A stretch of 43,110 nucleotides of DNA from NCBI RefSeq assembly GCF_910578895.1, contig NZ_CAJTSC010000029.1:1-43110 (forward strand). Reading direction: 5' to 3'. Under the pieces are notes generated by a model. That model was not told where the DNA came from, did no database searches, and worked only from the letters and a program-made list of their open reading frames with translations. The stretch is from an uncultured Bacteroides sp. (lineage in GTDB: Bacteria > Bacteroidota > Bacteroidia > Bacteroidales > Bacteroidaceae). Below, piece by piece: positions 33,760-42,114 of this stretch. Every line of letters begins with the position of its first letter. Positions within the stretch are counted from its first letter, which is position 1. The position numbers and the translations under genes were made by a program.

Positions 33760-33798
33760 ACTCTATATTTGTATTTAACGGTTTGTTTACATGCTTGC

Positions 33799-35214
33799 TT
33801 ATTGTAACGCATTCAAGATATCCCTCATTGCTTTTGCCAGCTCTCCTTTATCTTCGCTTTCCAGCAGTTGCTCTATTTTCTGCAAATCTTCCGGTCGGAA
33901 TGGTTGTTTGGAAAGCTGGTTGTATTTATGGAAATTCTCTTTATCGTTGAGCAACAGATAAATAGCAGCCAGTTTTTCGTTGATATATTCAAATTGTGAA
34001 TCCAACTCTTTGACATGTTCAAAAGCGAATTTGGCGTAGTTCAGTTGGTCCAACTCCAGGCAATATGTGCCAATTTCGTACCAGGTCTCGGCATACGGCG
34101 CGTACTCTAAAGCCAAAGCCCATTTTTTTATTGCCGTGTCATAGTCGCCGTCTTCCAGATAGGTACGCCCTTCAACCAAATACGGGGCTGCATCTTCAGG
34201 GTCTATTTCATGGGATTTCTTGAAGTATCCCTTGGCTTGCTGCCTTTTTCCTAAGTTATAGAGGCAAAGTGCCGCATGCGCATATAAGGAAGGCAATATT
34301 GCCGGTTCGATACTTTCGCTTTGTATTGCCGATTCGAAATGTCGGTATCCTTCTTCCCAGCATCCTTTGGATATTTCATCGAACCCGATAAGCATCTGGA
34401 GTGTTGCAGGATTAATGGCATTGTATTTTTCTGCTAAAGTGTAATTCTCGAGTGCGCTTTTCTCATTTCCCAGTTGATGGAAAATATGGCCTTTCATTAT
34501 ATAAGCGTCGGCAAATTCTTCATCTCCTACGATTGCATAATCGCAAGCTTCGATGGCCTTGTCAAATAGCTGCTGACTGAAATAGCAACGCGCCAACCCG
34601 AACCAATAAGGAGCCGAATAGGGATTTTTGTCTATCAGTCTATTATAGAATGTCTCGGCTTCTTGCTCTAACCCTTGTGCATGGAGACAATCCGCCGTTG
34701 CCGCCAGATATGCCTCTTCCTCGGCATATTTTTTCGAACCTTTTTCCAACCACGATGTAGCTTTATCCGGATACCCCATATCAATATACATATAAGCTAC
34801 ATCCACGATATTGGCCAAATCCTGTTTGTCTTCTATAGTGTCAAGAAGTTGTTCCGCTTCATCTATTTTGCCTTCACCCAAAAGGAGGTTCGCTTTGAGC
34901 ACCTTTACTTCCGGAGAATAATCTTCGGATATTTGCTCTATTACCTGCTTGGCACTGTTTCTGTCCTGGGCATCTATAAAGAGATAGGCTTGCTCTACCA
35001 ACAGGGGAGTATTGCCGGGATGTAATCTTAAACCGTATTCTATGACTTCGGTAGCTTGTACGTCTTTTCCGTGCATGGCATACCAGTCGGCAAGGTCGGC
35101 TAAATCGTCTGCGTCCAGATAGATAGGTCTGTTTTCAGCTATTGCGGCTTCGTATTGTTCTGCAAGTTCTTGCAACTCCCTGTCTCTTCCGGACAGCAGA
35201 TTATTTTTACTCAT
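33799..35214 (-). CDS. Cytoplasmic tetratricopeptide-repeat protein
   Basis: This 471-residue protein is made almost entirely of TPR-type helix pairs, for example APYWFGLARCYFSQQLFDKA, FADAYIMKGHIFHQLGNEKS and APYLVEGRTYLEDGDYDTA. It has no signal peptide, so unlike the protein at 9546 it is probably cytoplasmic. It is acidic and likely works as a protein-protein scaffold; the partner is unknown. It lies 21 bases after glnS, which suggests co-expression. Confidence 0.9.
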   Translation of the reverse strand: MSKNNLLSGRDRELQELAEQYEAAIAENRPIYLDADDLADLADWYAMHGKDVQATEVIEYGLRLHPGNTPLLVEQAYLFIDAQDRNSAKQVIEQISEDYSPEVKVLKANLLLGEGKIDEAEQLLDTIEDKQDLANIVDVAYMYIDMGYPDKATSWLEKGSKKYAEEEAYLAATADCLHAQGLEQEAETFYNRLIDKNPYSAPYWFGLARCYFSQQLFDKAIEACDYAIVGDEEFADAYIMKGHIFHQLGNEKSALENYTLAEKYNAINPATLQMLIGFDEISKGCWEEGYRHFESAIQSESIEPAILPSLYAHAALCLYNLGKRQQAKGYFKKSHEIDPEDAAPYLVEGRTYLEDGDYDTAIKKWALALEYAPYAETWYEIGTYCLELDQLNYAKFAFEHVKELDSQFEYINEKLAAIYLLLNDKENFHKYNQLSKQPFRPEDLQKIEQLLESEDKGELAKAMRDILNALQ

Positions 35215-35235
35215 TAACTGTTTTTACTCTTTATA

Positions 35236-36975
35236 TTATTTATTGATTTTACCCCAAGTGTCTTTCAGACCCACAGTGCGATTGAATACCATTTTTTCCG
35301 GTGTAGAGTCGCGGTCCACATTGAAGTAACCGATACGCTGGAACTGCAGGTAAGAGAGGGGGGGCATGCCGGCAGCATATTTTTCAATGTAGCAGCATGG
35401 CAATACATTCAGAGAATCCGGATTGATCATTTCCTTCATGGCTGTCAGGGCATCGCAATTTTTTTCTTCACGGATGGCGGCCAACTCATCGCGTGGGTTT
35501 TCTACTTTCCACAAGCGGTCGTAAAGACGGACTTCGGCTTGCAGGCAGTGTGCACAACTCACCCAATGAATCGTACCTTTGACTTTGCGGTTGGCTCCGG
35601 GCATACCGCTCTTGCTGTCAGGGTCGTATTCGCAGTATACTTCTGTGATTTCTCCGGCATCGTTCTTCTTGCAGCCGGTACATTTCACGATGTATGCGCT
35701 CTTCAAGCGTACTTCTTGTCCGGGCGTCATGCGGAAATACTTTTTCGGAGCGTCTTCCATGAAATCGTCACGTTCTATCCATAGTTCACGGCTGAATTCG
35801 ATGTGGTGGCTGCCTTCTTCCGGGCGTTCCGGATTGTTGATGGCTTCCAACTCTTCAACCTGTCCTTCCGGATAGTTGGTGATAATGAGTTTCACCGGAT
35901 TCAATACGGCGGATATACGGGTGGAACGGGCATTTAAGTCTTCGCGCACGGCGCTTTCCAGCAATGCAAATTCATTGAGGGCGTCATAAGTAGTATACCC
36001 GATTTTATCAATAAATTTATGAATGGATTCGGGTGAATAGCCACGGCGGCGGAAACCGCAGATAGTCGGCATACGGGGGTCATCCCAACCGTTGACGAGA
36101 CCTTCTTTTACCAAAGTAAGCAGATTGCGTTTGCTCATGAGCGTATAACTCAGGTTGAGCTTATTGAATTCGTATTGGTGGGGACGGTGGTCGTTCAAAT
36201 CTTTTCCTTCTTTTACCCAATCCACGAAGAGATCGTACAACGGGCGGTGAGGAACGAACTCCAATGTACACAGCGAATGAGTCACACCCTCAAAATAGTC
36301 ACTTTGCCCGTGGGCGAAGTCATACATCGGATATGCTTTCCATGTGGTGCCCGTACGGTGATGCGGATGCTTCACGACACGATAGATAATCGGGTCGCGG
36401 AAGTGCATATTGGGGCTTGCCATGTCGATTTTGGCACGAAGCACCATAGCGCCCTCCTCAATCTCTCCGGTATTCATCTTTTGGAACAGTTCAAGTGTTT
36501 CCTCGATGGGGCGGTTACGGTACGGGCTTTCTACGCCGGGTTGGGTAGGAGTGCCTTTTTGGGCGGCAATCTGTTCGGAAGTCTGTTCGTCGATATATGC
36601 TTTGCCCTCTTTGATGAGGCGGATGGCGAAGTCCCATAGCTGTTGGAAATAGTCGGAAGCGTAGTATTCGTTGCCCCACCGGTAACCCAACCACTGGATA
36701 TCTTCCTTGATGGCCTCCACATATTCCACATCTTCTTTGGTGGGGTTGGTGTCATCGAAACGCAGGTTACAGATACCACCGTGTGCGGCAGCAATACCAA
36801 AATCCAGGCAAATTGCCTTGGCATGTCCGATGTGGAGATAACCGTTAGGTTCGGGCGGGAAACGTGTCTGTACTTTTCCGTTGTTTTTACCCTCTTTCAA
36901 ATCGTTCTCTACTATTTGTTCTATGAAGTTCAGGCTCTTCTTTTCGCTTGTTTCTTCGCTTTTTATTTCTGCCAT
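35236..36975 (-). CDS. glnS: Glutamine-tRNA ligase
   Basis: This class I aminoacyl-tRNA synthetase of about 579 residues has the HIGH motif in PPEPNGYLHIGHAKAI (near 40) and the KMSKS equivalent LMSKRNL (near 270). FRRRGYSPESIHKF is typical of GlnRS. A Cys-containing insert (VKCTGCKKNDAGEI and VSCAHCLQAEVRL) in the C-terminal anticodon-binding part is a common feature of the Bacteroidota form and may bind zinc. I chose MAEIKSE at 36975 because a longer in-frame start at 37005 would lie inside the predicted -7 box (37003-37010). Confidence 0.96.
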   Translation of the reverse strand: MAEIKSEETSEKKSLNFIEQIVENDLKEGKNNGKVQTRFPPEPNGYLHIGHAKAICLDFGIAAAHGGICNLRFDDTNPTKEDVEYVEAIKEDIQWLGYRWGNEYYASDYFQQLWDFAIRLIKEGKAYIDEQTSEQIAAQKGTPTQPGVESPYRNRPIEETLELFQKMNTGEIEEGAMVLRAKIDMASPNMHFRDPIIYRVVKHPHHRTGTTWKAYPMYDFAHGQSDYFEGVTHSLCTLEFVPHRPLYDLFVDWVKEGKDLNDHRPHQYEFNKLNLSYTLMSKRNLLTLVKEGLVNGWDDPRMPTICGFRRRGYSPESIHKFIDKIGYTTYDALNEFALLESAVREDLNARSTRISAVLNPVKLIITNYPEGQVEELEAINNPERPEEGSHHIEFSRELWIERDDFMEDAPKKYFRMTPGQEVRLKSAYIVKCTGCKKNDAGEITEVYCEYDPDSKSGMPGANRKVKGTIHWVSCAHCLQAEVRLYDRLWKVENPRDELAAIREEKNCDALTAMKEMINPDSLNVLPCCYIEKYAAGMPPLSYLQFQRIGYFNVDRDSTPEKMVFNRTVGLKDTWGKINK

Positions 36976-37002
36976 AATGTTATTATTATTCGTATAATGG
37001 CG

Positions 37003-37010
37003 CAAAAATA
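37003..37010 (-). promoter_or_regulatory. -7 box of the glnS promoter
   Basis: CAAAAATA on the plus strand is TATTTTTG on the minus strand, matching TAnnTTTG, 28 bases before the glnS start. Confidence 0.5.
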
Positions 37011-37033
37011 CGACTATTTTTTTGTATATCTCA

Positions 37034-37849
37034 TTATTTCACGGGAATATATCCGCTCTTTTTAATGATTTCTTGACCGGTAGGCGATAACATGAACTGC
37101 AAGAGCGGCTCTACGAGACCGGAGTTTTTCTTGTTGTAATAATAAAATAACGGGCGCACGATAGGGTAAGTTTTGTTGGCGGCATTTTCCGGAGTGGGAG
37201 CAACAAAGTGCCTGTCATCGTAAGCTACGGCAAGGGTTTTGATGCGTGGCGATACATAAGCAAGTCCCACGTAGCCGATAGCTCCACGTGTTTGGCTGAC
37301 AGATTGTATAATGGCTCCGGTGGCCGGCATGGAAAGGCTGCTGCTCATGTAGTTCTTGTTTTTCAGTACGCTCTCTTTGAAGAATTCGTAGGTGCCGGAA
37401 GATGTCTCGCGCGAGTAGACCACTATCTTCCGGTCGTCTCCGCCGACTTGCTTCCAATTGGTGATTTTGCCACGAAAGATATTCTCCAGTTGTTGACGGG
37501 TGAGTTGCTTTACCGGATTGGAAGGGTGTACGACCACTGCCAGTGCATCATAAGCAATCGCTATTTCCTCCGGGTTTTCTCCGGTGGCTTTCGCTCTCAT
37601 TTTTTCGTTAAATTTGATACTTCTGGAGGCCATTGCGATGTCTGCCGTTTCGTCCAGCAGGGCGGAAATGCCTACTCCGGTTCCGCCACCGGTGACGGTG
37701 ACGCGCGTGCCGGGATGCAATGTCATGAACCGTTCGGCGGTTTGCTGTGCAATGGGGAGAACGGTGTCGCTTCCTTTAATACGCTGTGCCTGGACGCCGG
37801 TGGTGACAAATGCGGACACAAGGAGGGCAGAAAATAAATGTTTCATCAT
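37034..37849 (-). CDS. pstS: Phosphate ABC transporter substrate-binding protein
   Basis: This protein of about 271 residues has a signal peptide (MMKHLFSALLVSAFVTTGVQA) and no lipobox Cys. Phosphate-binding segments are KGSDTVLPIAQ near 25, the TGGGTGVGISALL stretch near 53-65, and ETSSGTYEFFKESV near 148-161. It captures phosphate in the periplasm for the PstCAB transporter encoded divergently. The ATG at 37846 is an alternative start. A longer frame back to 37882 adds residues before the signal peptide and is unlikely. Its control region carries TTGTAAC-type repeats. Confidence 0.95.
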   Translation of the reverse strand: MMKHLFSALLVSAFVTTGVQAQRIKGSDTVLPIAQQTAERFMTLHPGTRVTVTGGGTGVGISALLDETADIAMASRSIKFNEKMRAKATGENPEEIAIAYDALAVVVHPSNPVKQLTRQQLENIFRGKITNWKQVGGDDRKIVVYSRETSSGTYEFFKESVLKNKNYMSSSLSMPATGAIIQSVSQTRGAIGYVGLAYVSPRIKTLAVAYDDRHFVAPTPENAANKTYPIVRPLFYYYNKKNSGLVEPLLQFMLSPTGQEIIKKSGYIPVK

Positions 37850-37922
37850 AATGCAGATGTTTTTAGGATGATATTTAAACAACGATAATGCACGATGGTA
37901 TGTTTCCGATGTGCTGTATTTT

Positions 37923-37962
37923 GTTGCAAATTAAAACAACATATATTACATATTTGTTACAA
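37923..37962 (-). promoter_or_regulatory. Putative Pho box for pstS (11-bp-spaced repeats)
   Basis: On the minus strand, TTGTAAC (37956-37962), ATGTAAT (37945-37951) and TTGCAAC (37923-37929) are spaced 11 and 22 bp apart, with one degenerate unit between the last two. Direct repeats in 11-bp steps are the architecture of PhoB binding sites. Confidence 0.55.
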
Positions 37963-37980
37963 ATAACGGGCGCGTGTTTA

Positions 37981-38009
37981 TTGTAACGGTTTTGTAACAT
38001 GTTTGCAAC
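37981..38009 (+). promoter_or_regulatory. Putative Pho box for pstCAB-phoU
   Basis: TTGTAAC (37981-37987), TTGTAAC (37992-37998) and TTGCAAC (38003-38009) are exactly 11 bp apart. A -7-like box, TTCCTTTG, at 38053-38060 follows, 23 bases before the pstC start at 38083. Confidence 0.6.
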
Positions 38010-38082
38010 GTTTCTTTCAAACGATAGTCACATTGCCGTAACATTTATCCCGTTCCTTTGTGCACAGAAAAAAATAGGCAAT

Positions 38083-39270
38083 ATGAAAAAAGTTTTTGAG
38101 AAGGTTATAGAAGGTTTGTTGGCTTGTAGCGGTTTTGTGACAAGCCTTACGATTGTGCTTATCGTCCTATTCCTTTTTTCCGAAGCGGTAGGATTGTTCA
38201 ACAGCCGGGTGATTGAGGAAGGGTACGTATTGGCATTGAATAAAGAAAATGGAGTGGGCAGGCTTACTTCGGCGCAAATAAAGGATATTTTCGATGAAGA
38301 GATAACCGATTGGCAGGAAGTGGGCGGCAAAAATCTCCCCATTCGGCTTTTTCGTCTGGAAGATGTGACACAATACTATACGGAAGAGCAGTTGGGAGCC
38401 TCTTATGAGTATGCGGGTACGTGCATTACGGATTTGATAGAACGTACGCCGGGTATGGCGGCTTTTGTGCCGGAGCAGTTCATAGCCCGTCCCAATGCTG
38501 TTTGTCTGTTGCAGGACAACACTATTTCGTTGCAGGACGTCTTTGCCGGGGCAGAGTGGTTCCCTACGGCAACTCCGGCGCCTCAGTTCGGCTTTTTGCC
38601 ATTGATAACAGGCACATTGTGGGTGAGTTTTTTTGCCATTCTCATCGCATTGCCGTTCGGGCTGGCAGTGGCGGTTTACATGTCTGAGGTAGCGGATTAC
38701 AAGATACGTAATCTGATGAAACCGGTCATAGAGTTGCTGAGTGGTATTCCTTCCGTTGTCTACGGCTTTTTCGGATTGATTGTGATAGTTCCTTTATTGC
38801 AAAATGCCTTCGACTTGCCTGTCGGCGAGAGTGGACTGGCAGGAAGTATTGTACTTGCCATTATGGCACTGCCCACTATCATTACAGTGACGGAAGATGC
38901 TATGCGCAACTGCCCGCGTGCCATGCGCGAAGCCAGTCTGGCACTGGGTGCTTCGCAGTGGCAGACCATATATAAGGTGGTGATACCTTATTCCATATCG
39001 GGCATTACGTCCGGAGTGGTACTGGGCATCGGGCGTGCCATGGGTGAAACCATGGCGGTGTTGATGGTGACGGGAAACGCCGCTGTAATCCCTCGTAACA
39101 TTTTGGAACCTTTGCGCACGATTCCTGCCACCATTGCTGCCGAACTGGGCGAGGCACCGGCAGGTGGCGCGCATTACGAGGCATTGTTCCTCTTGGGAGT
39201 AGTATTGTTTTTTATCAGCCTGTTGATAAACTTCACGGTAGAAGCTGTTTCTTCGGGCAAAAGAAAATAA
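38083..39270 (+). CDS. pstC: Phosphate ABC transporter permease PstC with PstS-like periplasmic insert
   Basis: This inner-membrane permease has about 395 residues. A first membrane helix (about 18-36) is followed by a roughly 120-residue periplasmic stretch (about 45-165), then the usual permease core with the EAA-type loop MREASLALGASQWQTIYKVV. The stretch contains LTSAQIKDIFDEEITDWQEV, which lines up with LTRQQLENIFRGKITNWKQV of the adjacent PstS. The start at 38083 (MKKVFEKV) is preferred; the in-frame ATG at 37999 lies inside the Pho box and would add a run with no membrane or signal character. Confidence 0.93.
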   Translation: MKKVFEKVIEGLLACSGFVTSLTIVLIVLFLFSEAVGLFNSRVIEEGYVLALNKENGVGRLTSAQIKDIFDEEITDWQEVGGKNLPIRLFRLEDVTQYYTEEQLGASYEYAGTCITDLIERTPGMAAFVPEQFIARPNAVCLLQDNTISLQDVFAGAEWFPTATPAPQFGFLPLITGTLWVSFFAILIALPFGLAVAVYMSEVADYKIRNLMKPVIELLSGIPSVVYGFFGLIVIVPLLQNAFDLPVGESGLAGSIVLAIMALPTIITVTEDAMRNCPRAMREASLALGASQWQTIYKVVIPYSISGITSGVVLGIGRAMGETMAVLMVTGNAAVIPRNILEPLRTIPATIAAELGEAPAGGAHYEALFLLGVVLFFISLLINFTVEAVSSGKRK

Positions 39271-39276
39271 AAGGAT

Positions 39277-40137
39277 ATGATAAGCAGAAAACATCTTTCG
39301 CAAAACATCACATTCGGATTATTCCGTTTGCTGAGCTTTAGTGTAGTAGGAATTCTCTTCGCCCTTCTTGGTTTTATCATATATAAGGGTATAGGGGTTA
39401 TTGACTGGGAATTCTTGACGAGCGCCCCGACAGACGGTATGACTTCCGGCGGCATTCTGCCTGCCATCGTCGGTACTTTCTGTCTGATGGCAGGTAGTGC
39501 GTTGTTCGCTTTTCCGGTAGGAGTGATGAGTGGCATCTATATGAACGAATATGCGTCCAAAGGTTGGGTGGTACGCTTCATTCGCATGATGACGAACAAC
39601 CTGAGCGGTATTCCTTCCATTGTATTCGGTCTTTTCGGCATGGCGTTGTTTGTCAATTACATGGACTTCGGCGATAGTATTCTTGCCGGTTCGCTTACAT
39701 TGGGGCTTTTGAGTCTGCCTTTGGTGATTCGTACCACTGAGGAGGCTTTGAAGGCGATACCCGATGGTCTGCGTGAGGGCAGCCGCGCTTTGGGAGCTAC
39801 CAAACTGCAAACTATCAAGCATGTAATTTTGCCTATGGGAATGCCCAATATCATTACCGGTCTGATTCTGGCTTTGGGGCGTGTGTCGGGAGAAACGGCA
39901 CCTATCCTCTTTACTTGTGCCGCCTACTTCCTGCCGCAACTTCCCGGCAGTATCTTCGACCAGTGTATGGCGTTACCTTATCATCTGTATGTCATCGCTA
40001 CCAGCGGTACCGACATGGAAGCCCAATTGCCTATTGCTTACGGCACGGCTTTGGTATTGATAATAATCATTCTCCTGGTCAATTTGCTGGCTAATGCGTT
40101 GCGGAAATATTTCGAGAAGAAAATCAAAATGAACTAA
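39277..40137 (+). CDS. pstA: Phosphate ABC transporter permease PstA
   Basis: This 286-residue membrane protein has about six helices. The ABC-permease coupling loop is LREGSRALGATKLQTIKHVI (about 168-187). LSGIPSIVFGLFGMALFV and the ALGRVSGETAPILFT segment are typical of PstA. It forms the transmembrane channel with PstC. Six bases separate it from pstC, and it is followed closely by pstB. The length is normal. Confidence 0.96.
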   Translation: MISRKHLSQNITFGLFRLLSFSVVGILFALLGFIIYKGIGVIDWEFLTSAPTDGMTSGGILPAIVGTFCLMAGSALFAFPVGVMSGIYMNEYASKGWVVRFIRMMTNNLSGIPSIVFGLFGMALFVNYMDFGDSILAGSLTLGLLSLPLVIRTTEEALKAIPDGLREGSRALGATKLQTIKHVILPMGMPNIITGLILALGRVSGETAPILFTCAAYFLPQLPGSIFDQCMALPYHLYVIATSGTDMEAQLPIAYGTALVLIIIILLVNLLANALRKYFEKKIKMN

Positions 40138-40158
40138 ATTTATAAAACCCTCAATGAC

Positions 40159-40914
40159 ATGATAAATAAGATAGAAACGCGTGATGTGAATTTCTGGTAT
40201 GGCGACTTCCACGCCTTGAAAGGTATCAGTATGGATATTGCAGAAAAGTCGGTCGTAGCCTTTATCGGACCTTCCGGTTGTGGTAAATCCACTTTTCTCC
40301 GTTTGCTGAACCGCATGAACGATTTGATTCCCGGCACTCGCCTGACCGGTGAAATCCTTATCGACGGTCAGGATATATATAAGAAAAGCGTACAAGTGGA
40401 CGAACTGCGCAAAAACGTCGGCATGGTGTTTCAGCGTCCTAATCCCTTTCCAAAAAGCATCTTCGAGAATGTCGCCTACGGATTGCGTGTAAACGGGGTT
40501 ACCGACAATGCTTTTATTCGCCGGCGGGTAGAGGAGACGTTGAAAGGTGCTGCTCTTTGGGATGAAGTGAAGGATAAACTCAAGGAGTCTGCATACGCTC
40601 TTTCCGGCGGGCAACAACAGCGCCTTTGTATAGCCCGTGCCATGGCAGTGTCTCCTTCCGTCTTGTTGATGGATGAGCCGGCATCAGCCCTTGATCCCAT
40701 TTCAACGGCGAAAGTAGAGGAACTAATTCATGAATTAAAGAAACAATACACCATTGTAATCGTCACCCATAATATGCAACAGGCAGCTCGCGTAAGTGAT
40801 AGCACGGCTTTCTTTTATATGGGCAAAATGGTGGAGTTCGGTGATACAAAGAAGATTTTCACCAATCCCGATAAGATAGAGACGCAGAACTATATAACAG
40901 GGCGTTTCGGATGA
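40159..40914 (+). CDS. pstB: Phosphate ABC transporter ATP-binding protein
   Basis: This 251-residue ATPase has Walker A GPSGCGKST (about 37-45), signature ALSGGQQQRLCIARAM (about 151-166), Walker B VLLMDEPASALDP and the switch His in IVTHNMQQAARVSD. The PstB-specific DGQDIYKKSVQVDELRKNVG region is present. It powers phosphate import together with PstC and PstA. The start MINKIETRDVNFWYGDFHAL is typical. Confidence 0.97.
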   Translation: MINKIETRDVNFWYGDFHALKGISMDIAEKSVVAFIGPSGCGKSTFLRLLNRMNDLIPGTRLTGEILIDGQDIYKKSVQVDELRKNVGMVFQRPNPFPKSIFENVAYGLRVNGVTDNAFIRRRVEETLKGAALWDEVKDKLKESAYALSGGQQQRLCIARAMAVSPSVLLMDEPASALDPISTAKVEELIHELKKQYTIVIVTHNMQQAARVSDSTAFFYMGKMVEFGDTKKIFTNPDKIETQNYITGRFG

Positions 40915-40938
40915 TAGTTGGTTGGGATGTTAAGATAA

Positions 40939-40964
40939 ACCGTTTCTTGCAGTTAACAAACGGT
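40939..40964 (+). repeat. Small inverted repeat before phoU
   Basis: ACCGTTT (40939-40945) and AAACGGT (40958-40964) form a 7-bp stem with a 12-base loop in the 89-base pstB-phoU gap. It has no U-run. It may shape the mRNA between the transporter genes and phoU. Confidence 0.35.
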
Positions 40965-41003
40965 ATGGCATGTGATTGATAATTTAGAAATAGAAGAAGC
41001 ATT

Positions 41004-41702
41004 ATGGTAAAGTTTATCGAATCAGAACTCGTCTTGCTGAAAAAAGAAATAGACGAAATGTGGACTTTGGTGTATAATCAGCTTGACCGTGCTGGAGAGG
41101 CGGTGCTGACTTTAGACCGCGAACTGGCACAACAGGTATTGGTGCGTGAGCGTCGTGTCAATGCCTTTGAACTTAAGATAGATAGCGATGTGGAGGATAT
41201 TATCGCACTCTATAACCCTGTTGCCATTGACTTGCGTTTTGTGCTTGCCATGCTTAAAATCAATACGGATTTGGAGCGTTTGGGTGACTTTGCCGAGGGC
41301 ATAGCCCGCTTTGCTTTGAATTGCAAGGAACCTGCTTTGGACAGCGAATTGATAAGAAAATTACGGTTGGAAGAGATGATAGAGCAGATGCTGTCCATGC
41401 TCCAACTTGCCCAGAAAGCTCTCCGTGAGGAGAGTCAGGAGATGGCGACAGCGGTATTTGCCAAAGATAATCTATTGGATGGAATTAATGCGGATGCCGC
41501 TGCCGTTCTTGCCGATTACATCGGAAAGCATCCCGAAAGTGCACTTTCGTGCTTGAATTTGGTTAGCGTATTCCGTAAATTGGAGCGTTCGGGCGACCAC
41601 ATTACGAATATCGCCGAGGAGATAGTGTTCTTTATTGATGCCAAAGTGTTGAAACACAGCGGACGCACAGACGAGCACTATTCGGATGAAAGAAGCAAGT
41701 AA
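41004..41702 (+). CDS. phoU: Phosphate signalling protein PhoU
   Basis: This 232-residue all-helical protein has two PhoU repeats, each with the E/D-x3-D-like metal-binding pattern (LKIDSDVEDIIALYNPVAID near 54-73; a second set near 175-205 with FRKLERSGDHITNIAEEIVF). PhoU links the Pst transporter to the PhoR/PhoB-type two-component system and represses the regulon when phosphate is plentiful. Its position after pstB is the classic one. It lacks membrane segments. The phoR and phoB genes themselves are not in this window. Confidence 0.95.
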   Translation: MVKFIESELVLLKKEIDEMWTLVYNQLDRAGEAVLTLDRELAQQVLVRERRVNAFELKIDSDVEDIIALYNPVAIDLRFVLAMLKINTDLERLGDFAEGIARFALNCKEPALDSELIRKLRLEEMIEQMLSMLQLAQKALREESQEMATAVFAKDNLLDGINADAAAVLADYIGKHPESALSCLNLVSVFRKLERSGDHITNIAEEIVFFIDAKVLKHSGRTDEHYSDERSK

Positions 41703-41741
41703 GTTTTTAGGAAATTTTTAGTGTTTAATGGAAAATAACCC

Positions 41742-41749
41742 TATATTTG
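41742..41749 (+). promoter_or_regulatory. -7-like box downstream of phoU
   Basis: TATATTTG matches TAnnTTTG but has no good -33 partner and no gene start close by. It may be a chance match or a second promoter for the small RNA candidate. Confidence 0.25.
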
Positions 41750-41844
41750 TCCATTGTAAACGATTGCAGATGTAGAAAAATGCTTTGAAATGATAATAAA
41801 ATCAAAAGAATAAAAGAAAAGATGTTATAAGACATGTTTTTTAA

Positions 41845-41877
41845 TTTGGTTGGTATCTCGAAAAGCGGCTATATTTG
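41845..41877 (+). promoter_or_regulatory. Promoter of the candidate small RNA
   Basis: TTTG (41845-41848), a 21-bp spacer and TATATTTG (41870-41877) match the Bacteroides consensus. There is no start codon for any substantial reading frame before the terminator at 41940. Confidence 0.55.
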
Positions 41878-41883
41878 CAACGT

Positions 41884-41972
41884 TATCCTGAAAACAATCT
41901 TTTTACCTTAAAAAAAACTAATACCTATTGAAAACTGAAAAAGGAGGCTTTGTGAAAAGCTTCCTTTTTTTA
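41884..41972 (+). ncRNA. Candidate small noncoding RNA
   Basis: A predicted transcript of about 89 bases runs from the promoter's expected start (near 41884) to a strong terminator. It contains no ATG, so it is unlikely to be coding. Most of the transcript before the terminator hairpin is A-rich and unstructured. No known RNA family is recognised. Confidence 0.4.
41938..41972 (+). terminator. Strong intrinsic terminator
   Basis: AAAGGAGGCTT (41940-41950) pairs with AAGCTTCCTTT (41957-41967; one G-T wobble), followed by a run of T to 41971. It is far from the phoU stop (240 bases), which is why it more likely ends a separate short transcript. Confidence 0.8.
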
Positions 41973-42067
41973 TACACGTATGTGGGCGATTTTTGTCTTT
42001 TATTTCATATTTGTAAATCAGTGTGTTAACGTTTTATTGAAATGGGAGCATATTAGTGGAATACCGT

Positions 42068-42112
42068 TTTAGAACCATATTTAGCACCACTTTTAGCACC
42101 TGATTTAGAACG
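42068..42112. repeat. Four 12-bp-period repeats before the integrase start
   Basis: TTTAGAACC (42068), TTTAGCACC (42080), TTTAGCACC (42092) and TTTAGAACG (42104) start exactly 12 bp apart and end 2 bases before the ATG at 42115. An ACCGTT/AACGGT pair (42063-42068 and 42109-42114) brackets the array. The reading frame through them contains a stop, so they are not coding. Confidence 0.8.
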
Positions 42113-42114
42113 GT

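Noticed and set aside
37999..38082. Upstream in-frame start for pstC at 37999
   Set aside because: It lies inside the TTGTAAC repeat array and before the expected transcription start. The MKKVFEKV start at 38083 fits the membrane protein better.
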